Source: Microvirga massiliensis
Lineage (GTDB): Bacteria > Pseudomonadota > Alphaproteobacteria > Rhizobiales > Beijerinckiaceae
Assembly: GCF_001006805.1 (NCBI RefSeq)
Contig: NZ_LN811354.1
Location: 211,555 to 275,554 of the forward strand
DNA: 64,000 nt
Direction: 5' to 3'
In this document: positions 34,451-42,901 of the stretch, one piece after another
How the letters are laid out: every line of letters starts with the position of its first letter
How positions within the stretch are numbered: the stretch's first letter is position 1
Notes under the pieces: model-generated
Seen by the model: only the letters and a program-made list of their open reading frames with translations
Told to the model about the DNA's origin: nothing
Databases searched by the model: none
Made by a program: the position numbers and the translations under genes

Positions 34451-35166
34451 GCTGCTTGCCCTCCGAGATAGGCCTCGATCACGACCGGGTCATCGAGGAC
34501 GAGGCGCGTGGCCTCATCGGCAATGACGGTTCCGGCATTCATGCAGACGGTCCGCGGGCAGAGCTCCATCACGATCGGCATGTCGTGGCTGACGAGGATG
34601 AAGGTCTGGCCCTCTGCATGGCGCTTGCGCACGAAATCCGCCATGATCTGGCGCATGGTCGGATGCACGGCGGCAAAGGGCTCATCGAGGAGAGCGAGCC
34701 GCGGCGGGACCATGAAGCACGAGCCGAACTCGAGCAGCTTCTGCTGCCCGCCGGAGAGCTGGCGCGCATCCAGGTTCATCACGCGCGTCAACGTCAGTTC
34801 GTCGAGCAATCGCTCGGCGCGTCTGTGCGCCTCGTCGGAATCCAGACCCAGCGCGCGCCCGGTCACGAGGAGATTGTCGAGCGCGGTGATCCGTCCGAAG
34901 CCGCGGGTGAGCTGGAACATGCGCAGCACGCCGCGCCGGGCGATCCGGTCCGGTGACAATCCCAGAAGCGACTGCCCGTCGAGGAGCACCTCGCCGCGAT
35001 CGGCCGACTGGTGCCCGCTCAGGATGTTGATCAGCGTCGTCTTTCCGGAACCGTTCGGTCCGATCAGGCCGATCAGTTCGCCGGCCGCAACATCGAAGGA
35101 TACATCCTCGAGAGCGCGAACGCCTCCGAAGGATTTGCTGACGTGACGGATCGTGAGGAGAGCCAT
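34447..35166 (-). CDS. livG: Branched-chain amino acid ABC transporter, ATPase LivG
   Basis: This 239-residue ATPase is the partner of LivF. It shows Walker A GLIGPNGSGKTTLINILSGH, MFQLTRGFGRITALDNLLVT for the Q-loop region, signature QLSGGQQKLLEFGSCFMVPP, Walker B LALLDEPFAAVHP, and LVSHDMPIVMELCPRTVCMN for the H-loop. The two ATPases form an asymmetric pair on the cytoplasmic face. I start at CAT 35164-35166 (MALLTIRHVSKSF), since upstream residues do not fit the family. The glycine of the usual DEP-x-AGL motif is replaced by AAV, a mild deviation. Confidence 0.92.
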   Translation of the reverse strand: MALLTIRHVSKSFGGVRALEDVSFDVAAGELIGLIGPNGSGKTTLINILSGHQSADRGEVLLDGQSLLGLSPDRIARRGVLRMFQLTRGFGRITALDNLLVTGRALGLDSDEAHRRAERLLDELTLTRVMNLDARQLSGGQQKLLEFGSCFMVPPRLALLDEPFAAVHPTMRQIMADFVRKRHAEGQTFILVSHDMPIVMELCPRTVCMNAGTVIADEATRLVLDDPVVIEAYLGGQAA

Positions 35167-35174
35167 GGCGCAAT

Positions 35175-36149
35175 TCAAGCCGCTGTGCCGGCACCCGCGC
35201 TGGTCGCGCGCGGGGGTGCAAGTCGCTTCAGGGCGAGCTGGATAAGACCCCAAAGACCTTCGCGGAAGAAGCGGGCGATCAGGATTACGAGGATCGAGAA
35301 GACGATGAGGTGGTAGCCGCCGGCCTCGCGCAGCGCCTCCGAGCCGAGATAGACCAGGAAGGCCCCGATGATCGGGCCGACCAGCGTCCCCATGCCGCCG
35401 ATCACGGCCATGCTGAGAACGAAGCCCGTCTGCAGGACGAGGCCGATCTCCGGGCTGATCAGTTGCGCGAAATGGGCATAGAGGGCTCCCGCGAGCCCGC
35501 AGATGGCGGAACTCGCCACGAAGGCCATGACCTTCCAGCGCACGACCGGAACTCCGCGGCTGCGGGCCGCGATCTCGTCGTCCCGGATCGCCTGAAGAAA
35601 TAGCCCGACCTTCGATTTGAGCACGAAAAAAATGCCGACCTGAACGGCGACGAGCACGGCCAGGAAGAGGTAGTAATAGGCGAGGCGGCTCGTGAAGAGG
35701 CCGGGCACGTTCAGGCCGAGATCGCCTCGCGTGAAATCGATCGAGTTGCCGATCACGATCCGCATGATCTCGGCAAAGGACAGTGTCGTGAGGCCGAGAT
35801 ACGGGCCGTAGAGCCGCAAGGCGACCCAGCCGAGGACGAACCCGAACAGGGCTGCGGCCACGATGCCGACAGGGATCCCGATCCAGAACGGCGCCTGCAG
35901 GTGGTAGGACATGAGCCCTGTCCCATATGCGCCGATCATCGCGAAGGCGGCCGGCGCGAGCGAGATCTGGCCCGTATAGCCCGCCAGTACGTTCCAGCCT
36001 GCCGTCTGCAGGGCGAAATACATGCAGACGATCAGCACGCCGAGCCAGTACTCGCTCGTGACCACCGCAGGCGCGAGCGCCACGACGGCGAGGACCAGGA
36101 GCGAGGCGATGAATTGCCGGTTGGCGCGGGTTTCCGAGTTGTCGATCAT
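35175..36149 (-). CDS. livM: Branched-chain amino acid ABC transporter, permease LivM
   Basis: This 324-residue inner-membrane permease has about nine hydrophobic helices. Family features seen are ALQTAGWNVLAGYTGQISLA after the second helix, LRLYGPYLGLTTLSFAEIMR, and KVMAFVASSAICGLAGALYA with the coupling loop, AIRDDEIAARSRGVPVVRWK. The start at 36147-36149 overlaps the livH stop by 4 bp. It forms the channel with LivH for amino acids or similar amides delivered by the binding protein. Confidence 0.91.
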   Translation of the reverse strand: MIDNSETRANRQFIASLLVLAVVALAPAVVTSEYWLGVLIVCMYFALQTAGWNVLAGYTGQISLAPAAFAMIGAYGTGLMSYHLQAPFWIGIPVGIVAAALFGFVLGWVALRLYGPYLGLTTLSFAEIMRIVIGNSIDFTRGDLGLNVPGLFTSRLAYYYLFLAVLVAVQVGIFFVLKSKVGLFLQAIRDDEIAARSRGVPVVRWKVMAFVASSAICGLAGALYAHFAQLISPEIGLVLQTGFVLSMAVIGGMGTLVGPIIGAFLVYLGSEALREAGGYHLIVFSILVILIARFFREGLWGLIQLALKRLAPPRATSAGAGTAA

Positions 36150-37036
36150 ACTTCCCGCACCCTCTGGCCGAGCAAGCCCTGCGGCCTGAAGAGGAGAACC
36201 AGGATCAGGATTGCGAGACCGAAGGTGTCCCGATAATCGTAACTGATATACACGGCGGCGAAGCTCTCGAGAATGCCGAGCAAAAGGCTCGCGATCAGCG
36301 CACCGCCGATCGAGCCCATTCCACCCAGAACGACGATCACATACGACTTGGTCGCGATATACAGGCCGACATCCGGCGAGGCATTGATCAGCGGCGCGAG
36401 CAGCGCGCCCGCCAGAGCCGCCAAGGCGCCAGAAGCCGCGAAGACGAGCATGCTCACGCGGCTCGGATCGATCCCGGCGAGAGAGGCGCCGAGCCGGTTC
36501 TGCGATACTGCCTGGATCTGCTTCCCCCAGAAGCTGAAGCGCATGAACAGGAAGACCGCGATGATCACGCCTGAGCCTACGATGGCGGCGGTAAGGCGGT
36601 GCCCGCTCATCATGAAGGGGCCGAGCCTGAGACGCTGGGCCTCGACAAGACTCGGTCCCCGCATCGGGTATGGACCGACCACCTTGTCGACGAGGTTGAT
36701 GAGAAGAAGCGAGAGCGCAAAGGTGACGATGATCGCGTATTCGTCCTTGGCGATGCCCCAGGAGGAATAGCCTGCATAGAGGGGGCGGATCAGCAGGCGC
36801 TCGGTGATCCATCCCAGCAGCGCGCCGAGCAGGGGAGCCGCGACGAGCGCGAGCCATGGGTCCACGCCGAGGGCCAGCGCCACCAGTGTGAACGCATAGG
36901 CGCCGACCATATAGAACTCGCCGTGTGCGAAATTCACGATGCGCAGGATACCGAAGATCAGCGACAGGCCGATGGCCATGAGGGCGTAGAACACCCCCGT
37001 GATCAGGCCTTGGAAGGCGAGGTCGAGTGCCAGCAT
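36146..37036 (-). CDS. livH: Branched-chain amino acid ABC transporter, permease LivH
   Basis: This 296-residue permease of the LivH type begins MLALDLAFQGLITGVFYALM. It continues AIGLSLIFGILRIVNFAHGE, the most conserved stretch of the family, and contains IQAVSQNRLGASLAGIDPSR (coupling helix) and VIVVLGGMGSIGGALIASLL. It has about eight membrane helices. It lies 127 bp downstream of the binding-protein gene and overlaps livM by 4 bp. Confidence 0.92.
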   Translation of the reverse strand: MLALDLAFQGLITGVFYALMAIGLSLIFGILRIVNFAHGEFYMVGAYAFTLVALALGVDPWLALVAAPLLGALLGWITERLLIRPLYAGYSSWGIAKDEYAIIVTFALSLLLINLVDKVVGPYPMRGPSLVEAQRLRLGPFMMSGHRLTAAIVGSGVIIAVFLFMRFSFWGKQIQAVSQNRLGASLAGIDPSRVSMLVFAASGALAALAGALLAPLINASPDVGLYIATKSYVIVVLGGMGSIGGALIASLLLGILESFAAVYISYDYRDTFGLAILILVLLFRPQGLLGQRVREV

Positions 37037-37163
37037 CTTGCTTGCAAATGCCTGACGAGCGTGAACGGCGGGAGCCGCTGGAAGTGGAGCGCGGTTGGCG
37101 CGGCGGACAGCCGAGTCGACGATCTCGCCGCGCCCTCGATTGGACCGAGAACGGTCGCTGCCG

Positions 37164-38390
37164 TCAGCGCGCCAGCTTCGACGTGTCGAGCGGCTTTCCG
37201 GGTTCCTGCACGAGGGGCGCCTTGCTCAGCGGCTGCTTCACTTCCGTAAGCTGATAGGTGACATACGGAATTTCGACCCATTGCTGGAACGTGTAGCCGG
37301 GCTTCTGCGAAAACTCGATCGTGCCGCGCGTGCCCGTATACTTGGTGTCCTTGAGGGCCTGGATCATTTGCGCGGGATCTGTCGAGTTCGCCCGCTTGAT
37401 GGCGTCGACGATGAGAAACAGGGAGTCGGCCGCCTGGAAGATCAGCCGGTTGGGCTCGTTCTTCGTGCGCTTCGTATACTCGTCACCAACCTTTTTCCCG
37501 ATTTCGGGAATGTTCATGCTCGGGTGATAGAGGCCGAACGAGAGCATGTTTTTGCCGGCTTCGCCGACATTCGCCCAGAAATCCGGATAGTCCGCGATGC
37601 CCGCGCCGTCGTAGAACCAGGTGGTGGCCGAGGGGGCGACGCCCTGCTCATAGAGCTGATTCATCACGATATAGGCTGCCGGCGGCAGCATGATATTGAT
37701 GACCATGTCGGGAGGGCTGCTGCGCAGCGGAAGCACCGCCGGCGTGAAATCCTTCGCGGCCCGGTCGAGCGTCTCATAGCGGAACTTGACGTTGGGCGCC
37801 TTCTCCTTGAGGAATTCGGCGAGCGCCTTCGCCTGTCCGATGCCGTAATCCGTGTTCTCGGCGAAGGCCAGGACGTTCTTGACGCCCATATGGCTGATCA
37901 CCTCGGCCATCGCGCTGGCGACGCGGGTGTTGTAATTGCTGGGATTGAAGACTTCCGGATACCCCTTCTCGCGGATGACATCCGACCAGCCATTCGTGTT
38001 GATGTAGGGTACCTTGTAGCGGTGCGCGACCTCGATCTCGGCGAGGACATTCGAGCTCTGGTGCTCGCCCGTCAGGGCCACGACCTTGTCGTTGGTGATC
38101 AGCTTCTCGGCGGCGGAGCGACCCTTTTCGGGAACGCCCTGGCCATCCTCGATCACGAGCTCGATCTTCCGCCCGAGGACGCCTCCCTGCTGGTTGACCA
38201 TGTCGCGGGCGATCTCGAGACCGTCCTTGATCTGCGTGCCCTGGACGACTGAGCCGGGTGGCGACTGGGCGATGATCACGCCCACCTTCACGGGCTCTCC
38301 GGATTGGGCTGCGGCGATCGTCGCACTGCTGACCGCTGTGGCCAGGGTCACCAAGCCTAGGATGGCGCGGCGAGAAACCGAGTAGGGCAT
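37164..38390 (-). CDS. ABC transporter substrate-binding protein (LivK/Peripla_BP_6 type)
   Basis: This 408-residue periplasmic binding protein starts with MPYSVSRRAILGLVTLATAV, a signal with a twin-arginine-like SRRAILG; cleavage is likely after AAAQSG. The mature part shows VKVGVIIAQSPPGSVVQGTQ, ELVIEDGQGVPEKGRSAAEK, ALTGEHQSSNVLAEIEVAHR and AADSLFLIVDAIKRANSTDP, the Peripla_BP_6 fold with two lobes. Such proteins bind leucine, amides, urea or other small nitrogen compounds; the ligand here is open. GGAGGAG lies 6 nt before ATG 38390. It is first in the liv operon. Confidence 0.88.
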   Translation of the reverse strand: MPYSVSRRAILGLVTLATAVSSATIAAAQSGEPVKVGVIIAQSPPGSVVQGTQIKDGLEIARDMVNQQGGVLGRKIELVIEDGQGVPEKGRSAAEKLITNDKVVALTGEHQSSNVLAEIEVAHRYKVPYINTNGWSDVIREKGYPEVFNPSNYNTRVASAMAEVISHMGVKNVLAFAENTDYGIGQAKALAEFLKEKAPNVKFRYETLDRAAKDFTPAVLPLRSSPPDMVINIMLPPAAYIVMNQLYEQGVAPSATTWFYDGAGIADYPDFWANVGEAGKNMLSFGLYHPSMNIPEIGKKVGDEYTKRTKNEPNRLIFQAADSLFLIVDAIKRANSTDPAQMIQALKDTKYTGTRGTIEFSQKPGYTFQQWVEIPYVTYQLTEVKQPLSKAPLVQEPGKPLDTSKLAR

Positions 38391-38714
38391 TGCGTCTCCT
38401 CCTTTTGCAATCTTTGCCCCATGCTGCCAGCAATGTTTCCATCGCGCCAGTCCGAGGAAGAGGTTTCGCACCGCATCAAGTCGATCATTGACGCCACCGT
38501 CCTCATCCACTTTTCGCCCGTGGAGGGAAAGGTCGGACGCTTACTGTCCGGACAAGGAAAACACTTCGCACCTTTGTCGAACGCGTGAGTTGCGCTGTGC
38601 TTGCACGTGTCGCGCTGCCGCCTCCGTCAACGGGAGCGGTGGCCGCGTTCAACGGCACTCATCGACGCTTGGACATCTATGAAGAGGCCAAGCAGACCCG
38701 CAGAGGAGAAGCGG
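38391..38714. other. 324-bp divergent promoter region
   Basis: This stretch separates the liv operon (minus) from the DUF3124 gene (plus) and must hold both promoters. I found no palindrome or riboswitch-like structure that I could defend, and no small ORF with a ribosome site. Confidence 0.35.
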
Positions 38715-39260
38715 ATGTCGCCCCATCGTAACCTGGCCCATATTGTGACCGCCCTCGTGTTTCTGTCAGGCGCGGCTGGTCCGAAACCAGCCGTTGCGCA
38801 GACGGCTGCCGACTACTCATCCGCATTCACCGGCCCGCTCACGGAAGTCCCACCTGTCCATCGGCTCAGTCAGCCCCGAAAGGTGTATGTGCCTGCCTAT
38901 TCCGCGATCCGATTGGCCAGCGGGCGGACGAAGCTGAACCTCGCCATGACCTTGAGCATCCACAACCTCTCCGAGGAGCGGCGACTCATCATTCTCCAGA
39001 CGGACTACTTCGATACCTCGGGCAAGCTGCTCCAGCGCTACGTTCCGGAGCCGATTGCGGTGGGTCCGCTCGGCACGGTCGAAGCTTTCGTGCCGGTCGA
39101 GGACACACGCGGCGGAACGGGTGCGAACTTCGTGGTCGAGTGGGATGCCGAGGAAGCGATCCCGGAGCCTCTCGTCGAGGCCGTCATGATCGGGCTGGAG
39201 GGCACTCACAGCTACTCGTTCGTGAGCCGGGGCAAGGCCATGATCACCCCGTCACGTTGA
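38715..39260 (+). CDS. DUF3124 family exported protein
   Basis: This 181-residue periplasmic or surface protein has a signal peptide (MSPHRNLAHIVTALVFLSGA through KPAVAQ). The mature part matches DUF3124: RKVYVPAYSAIRLASGRTKL, NLAMTLSIHNLSEERRLIIL, TDYFDTSGKLLQRYVPEPIA, VGPLGTVEAFVPVEDTRGGT and GANFVVEWDAE. The beta-rich pattern suggests an immunoglobulin-like sandwich. Function is unknown. The ATG 38715 has GAGGAGAAGCGG in front; the longer frame from 38601 has no support. Confidence 0.82.
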   Translation: MSPHRNLAHIVTALVFLSGAAGPKPAVAQTAADYSSAFTGPLTEVPPVHRLSQPRKVYVPAYSAIRLASGRTKLNLAMTLSIHNLSEERRLIILQTDYFDTSGKLLQRYVPEPIAVGPLGTVEAFVPVEDTRGGTGANFVVEWDAEEAIPEPLVEAVMIGLEGTHSYSFVSRGKAMITPSR

Positions 39261-39309
39261 GCGCAGCAAAGCCGATCCAGTAACGGTCGAATTGTTCTTC
39301 CGGCTGCTT

Positions 39310-40146
39310 CTAAGAATCCCCCTCATCGGGGATGTTGAGGGTTGTTCCGCATGCCTTGCAGTGCACGGCGTCGGGATCATGGCGCTGCAGCCCGCAGTTC
39401 GGGCAGGGAAAGCGCACCTTGTTGGGCCGGAACAAAACCTGAGCCAGGCGCAAGAAGAGCGTCACCCCGAAGATCATGATTACGACCGTGAGCATCCGCC
39501 CGGTCGTGCCCGGCAGCGTAATGTCGCCGAACCCCGTCGTAGTCAGGGCCGTGACCGTGAAGTAGAGCGCATCCGCGTAGTTGCCGATGTGCGGGTTGGT
39601 CCAGTGCTGGGTCTCGTAGACGATCCCGGTCATCACGAAGAGAAACACCGACAGGTTCGCGACCGCGACGATGACTTCCTCGTTGCGGCAGAAGAAGGGG
39701 CTGTCGGCGCGCAGTCGCGCGAGGAGCTTGTAGCTGTGCAACAGGCGCAGGGTGCGCAGGATGCGAAGAAAGCCCGCGCCTTCACCTGAGATCGGAGCCA
39801 GGAAGGAGATGGCCACGACGAGGTCGATCAGCGTGAGCGGATGGAGGAGGTCCCGCCAGCGGTGCCGGCTGATGAGCAGACGGGCAGCGATGTCGGCGAG
39901 GATGGCGAGCCCGAACAGCATGTCGAGCTTCTCGACCAGAGGGATTCGCGGCAGAAACGAGGTGGCGACGATGAATAGGATCGTCGTGACATCGAAGATG
40001 AGCAGGCCGTAGCGGAAACAATGGGCCTGAGGCGTGTCGCCCTCGTAGAGGTCGCGAATCCGAACGATCCAGCCGCCGGGAGCTCCCTCTCTAAGGCTTG
40101 ATGGCTGCCGATTCGGGCGGTGGCCCGTATGGCCGGCTGGGCTCAT
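39310..40146 (-). CDS. Potassium-channel-like protein with a C-terminal zinc ribbon
   Basis: This 278-residue protein has a voltage-sensor-like membrane part (about residues 40-155). It includes an S4-like basic helix, FLRILRTLRLLHSYKLLARL, and a pore module with helix, ALYFTVTALTTTGFGDITLP (selectivity filter TTGFGD) and a last inner helix (MLTVVIMIFGVTLFLRLAQV). After the pore the cytoplasmic tail is only about 40 residues and ends in CPNCGLQRHDPDAVHCKACG, a C4 zinc ribbon (double-zinc-ribbon style). Bacterial Kv-like channels usually end in a short helix or an RCK domain. The ribbon could be an oligomerisation or sensing module; this is inference. Confidence 0.83.
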   Translation of the reverse strand: MSPAGHTGHRPNRQPSSLREGAPGGWIVRIRDLYEGDTPQAHCFRYGLLIFDVTTILFIVATSFLPRIPLVEKLDMLFGLAILADIAARLLISRHRWRDLLHPLTLIDLVVAISFLAPISGEGAGFLRILRTLRLLHSYKLLARLRADSPFFCRNEEVIVAVANLSVFLFVMTGIVYETQHWTNPHIGNYADALYFTVTALTTTGFGDITLPGTTGRMLTVVIMIFGVTLFLRLAQVLFRPNKVRFPCPNCGLQRHDPDAVHCKACGTTLNIPDEGDS

Positions 40147-40465
40147 GGAGCGCTCTCAGGACATGACCGCGCCAGAGTAGTGGAATTTGAGAGGCTACGT
40201 TAGGACCTCGGGCCCCGCGGGAGCCCTGGGCTCCTGCTGCGGTTTATTCCGACGACGCCGTCCCACACGCGCACTTCGTGACCGGGCGTGACGGTCGCAA
40301 AGTGTCTGTTGGCAGCCTGATTGGCACCGGGTCCTCCGCGTCCGGATGCCGTCAAAATCAGGCCCGATAATGAGCGTGCGGTATGGATCTACCCTGTCAC
40401 GCCAGTGCCTCGGTGAGATTCCGTGGCGTCAGAAGAGGTCTGCGGGCGAGGGCAACTCAAGCCCT
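40147..40465. other. 319 bp without a supported gene
   Basis: The gap between the K-channel start and the LuxR stop holds only short frames without a ribosome site. It includes the channel's presumed promoter. Confidence 0.35.
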
Positions 40466-41194
40466 TTACTGGTTCTCCGGCATCAACCGGCGCCGGTCCT
40501 CGGCCGCGAACAACTCGGCTGTCTTGAATGCCACCTCCGTCCGGTTCCTGGCCTTGAGCTTCTTCATGATGTTGCGGACATGAACTTTCACCGTGCTCTC
40601 GCACATGTTGAGTTCATACGCGATCATCTTGTTGGCTTTCCCCTCGCGCAAGGCTTTCAGCACCGCTGTCTGACGGCTCGTGAAACCGCTTCCGCTATTC
40701 TCGGCGACCGTCTGATCCGAGGTCTCGATCGTGCGGCGGCAGGTCAGAAGGCTGCTGACGGGAACGTATGTTCCGCCGGCAGCGACGAGGCGCATCGCCT
40801 CGACCGCAACGCTGAGCGGCAAGCTGGACGGAATGTATCCCCGCACGCCGCTGTTCAGAGCACTGATGATCTCCTCCGGATCTTCTTCGTCCGAGAGGAG
40901 TACGACCGGAGGGGCGTCCGCCGTTTGCTTGATGAGAGCCAAGTCACGACCGAGTTCCTGCCCATGGGGTTGCTTGACGTGCAGGATCATCACGCAAGCG
41001 GGTGCCATATTCTGACTTTGCTCCACCCACTCGGCAGCGGACGAGAACGACAGGACGGTGGATCCCGCGTCGGTCGCCTTCAGAGCATACGCCAGGCACT
41101 CGCGGCTCAGCACTCGGCGATCCACGAGCGCAATGGTCCGTTCAGTTGGTTCTGATGTCTGAAGGAGTCTGGTGGCCTCTGCCCCTTTTGACAT
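40466..41194 (-). CDS. LuxR-type regulator with a degenerate receiver domain
   Basis: The N-terminal receiver-like domain of this 242-residue protein runs from TIALVDRRVLSRECLAYALK to GVRGYIPSSLPLSVAVEAMR. Its LuxR/GerE helix-turn-helix is GFTSRQTAVLKALREGKANK with STVKVHVRNIMKKLKARNRT. In the receiver the acidic pair is reduced to VDRR. The position of the phospho-aspartate reads MILHVKQPHG, with histidine instead. The switch lysine is also replaced (IPSSLP). It should bind DNA but not be switched by phosphorylation. I start at CAT 41192-41194 (MSKGAEATRLL) with AAGGA upstream. Target genes are unknown. Confidence 0.8.
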   Translation of the reverse strand: MSKGAEATRLLQTSEPTERTIALVDRRVLSRECLAYALKATDAGSTVLSFSSAAEWVEQSQNMAPACVMILHVKQPHGQELGRDLALIKQTADAPPVVLLSDEEDPEEIISALNSGVRGYIPSSLPLSVAVEAMRLVAAGGTYVPVSSLLTCRRTIETSDQTVAENSGSGFTSRQTAVLKALREGKANKMIAYELNMCESTVKVHVRNIMKKLKARNRTEVAFKTAELFAAEDRRRLMPENQ

Positions 41195-41607
41195 GCTGGT
41201 CAATCCTTCTGTGTGGCAATGACTGCAGTTTGCGTCTTCATCTGATACGCCGGGCAAGTCCATTGTGAGCTCGACGACACGAGTATTTAACGCATTGTCA
41301 ACAGTGGTTCGTCAATTGTTCCTTTGCGAAAAGCTGTCGTTCGCATCAAAGACCGGCAAGTCACCGAGCTGGCGATGGGTACGTCTATTTGCCTCTATTA
41401 TAAGGCGTTTTCAGCTCGGGCAGGGGCAAGGGCCGAGTCCTGTCTTCAGCTATTGAAGTATTCTGTCTACCTCTTTCGGCCAATACGATGACTTTCGCTT
41501 GCCTGCCGCAAAGTCACCTTCATTAGGTTCGATTCGGCCCGCAAATCTCACGGGCCATGAGCAGGGCGATTGCGCGTTCGGTCACTCCAGCACCCGAGGT
41601 TGCCATT
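41195..41607. promoter_or_regulatory. AT-richer divergent intergenic region
   Basis: This 413-bp region between the LuxR regulator (minus) and the DUF6894 gene (plus) is clearly less GC-rich than its surroundings. On the minus strand TTGACG and TTGACA occur in tandem near 41318 and 41305, followed by TTAAAT. This could be a promoter for the regulator, but the exact pair cannot be fixed. No gene is seen. Confidence 0.35.
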
Positions 41608-41883
41608 GTGAGCCGCTATTTCTTTCATCTCGTGGACGATTACGACATTATTCCCGACGAGGTCGGGATCGAGGTGGCCAACCTCAAAGAAGCCTACGTT
41701 GAGGCCACCAAAGCGATCGAAGAATTCCGGCTGGAGCACTCTGTCGACGCCGCCGATTGGGAGGATTGGCGGATCGAGGTGACGGACGCTTGGGGCGATA
41801 CAATTCTGACGCTCCCGCTGAGCGGCATCGGATTCTGCAGCATGACTCTTGTGGAGCGAGAACAAACCCTGTCCCGACACTGA
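41608..41883 (+). CDS. DUF6894-type small protein
   Basis: This 91-residue acidic protein reads VSRYFFHLVDDYDIIPDEVG, IEVANLKEAYVEATKAIEEF, WEDWRIEVTDAWGDTILTLP. The starting RYFFH-x-x-D and the EV-D-x-x-G-x-x-ILTLP end are typical of the DUF6894 family, which is abundant in methylobacteria and bradyrhizobia and has unknown function. I choose GTG 41608 because family members begin at this residue and GAGG lies 8 nt upstream; an ATG at 41557 would add 17 residues. Confidence 0.7.
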   Translation: MSRYFFHLVDDYDIIPDEVGIEVANLKEAYVEATKAIEEFRLEHSVDAADWEDWRIEVTDAWGDTILTLPLSGIGFCSMTLVEREQTLSRH

Positions 41884-42024
41884 GCAGCAAATCGAACCGA
41901 GGTGAACGGCATCATGGATTATGCGCGCTGTTCGCGTTGAGGGTCTGCAGTGTCCTCGATACTTGAGCTTCTATCCAGAATCCTCAGGAGCAGCGCCCTT
42001 TGTATCGGACGAAGTAAAGAAAAA

Positions 42025-42040
42025 GCGCCCATATGGGCGC
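42025..42040 (-). terminator. Palindrome with a T run on the minus strand
   Basis: GCGCCCATATGGGCGC is a perfect 16-bp palindrome followed, on the minus strand, by CTTTTTCTTTACTTC. This is the form of a Rho-independent terminator for leftward transcription. No leftward gene ends here, but repeat copy B at 42391-42535 points toward it. Confidence 0.5.
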
Positions 42041-42390
42041 CCTTAAGGTATTCAGGTTTGAGGGGCATAATGAACCCGTCAGACCGTCTAATCTGCTGAC
42101 GCTCTGTCGGTGTTGATAAAAATCAATTTGTGCAAATCAGGATCGTTTTCATATAGGGCCCCTCGAGTCTTAATCTTGCAGAGTGCCCTTCGGAGAGGTC
42201 AAGAGGCATTCTGCCATAAGAAAAACGCGTCTCTCAGGAATGTGGCCCTTGGCCGGTGCTGTCGGGCAAGAAGTATCCTGGCTGGTTTCTTTGTACCCTG
42301 CCACCTGCTGATCCGACCTTGTGGCGAACCAAACAAGTGAGCCGGATCCAGGCATCAGAGTGATTTCCGGCGGGTCGACCTGCCCAAACC
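42041..42390. other. 350 bp without a supported gene
   Basis: AT-richer sequence with only chance frames. It separates the palindrome at 42025 from repeat copy B. Confidence 0.3.
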
Positions 42391-42535
42391 AGAAAGGCCC
42401 CGCTTGGGGCGGGGCCTCTGGTCGGCGTGTGAGCCTCCAGGCTCGGTCGAGGGTGATCAGGCCTGCCGTGACGCGCCGAGTCACCAGACAGCGATAAGGC
42501 TACAGCGCCCCGCCTGTCGGTGACCTGTCGCACAA
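42391..42535 (-). repeat. 145-nt repeat element, copy B, ending in a terminator hairpin (candidate small RNA)
   Basis: Read on the minus strand the element starts TTGTGCGACAGGTCACCGAC, contains TCGGCGCGTCACGGCAGGCC and the shared 18-mer GGCAGGCCTGATCACCCT (42467-42450), and ends in AGGCCCCGC-loop-GCGGGGCCT followed by TTCT. Order and spacing match copy A at 31051. The region 42536-42901 next to it holds no supported gene. Confidence 0.5.
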
Positions 42536-42901
42536 GGACAGCACGCCTGAACCGGACGTGCTTACCGATGATCCTCTCCTTGGGGTTGCGTCCATTGGAG
42601 TGGCGTCGCTTGGGCTAGCGACATGGCCTGCCCGCGCGTGCCCGTAACGCTGGAGCGGGTGATCTCCCCTGTCCTGAGGGCTTCGACTGGCATACCGGGT
42701 ACGAGCTTGTCCCGCTTTGGTGCTCAGACTCAGGTGGCCGATTCTCCCATCCTGTCAGCGTCATGATGGTGCCGGCAGGATGGATCTCTCGGCGGTAGAG
42801 CACCCGCTTGCGCACCGGCAAACTGTCGGCGTCAGAAGCCTTGTGAGTTCGTAATCGTCGGGAAGGCCGGAGTTCGTATCTCCGGCATCTACTCTCCGCT
42901 C

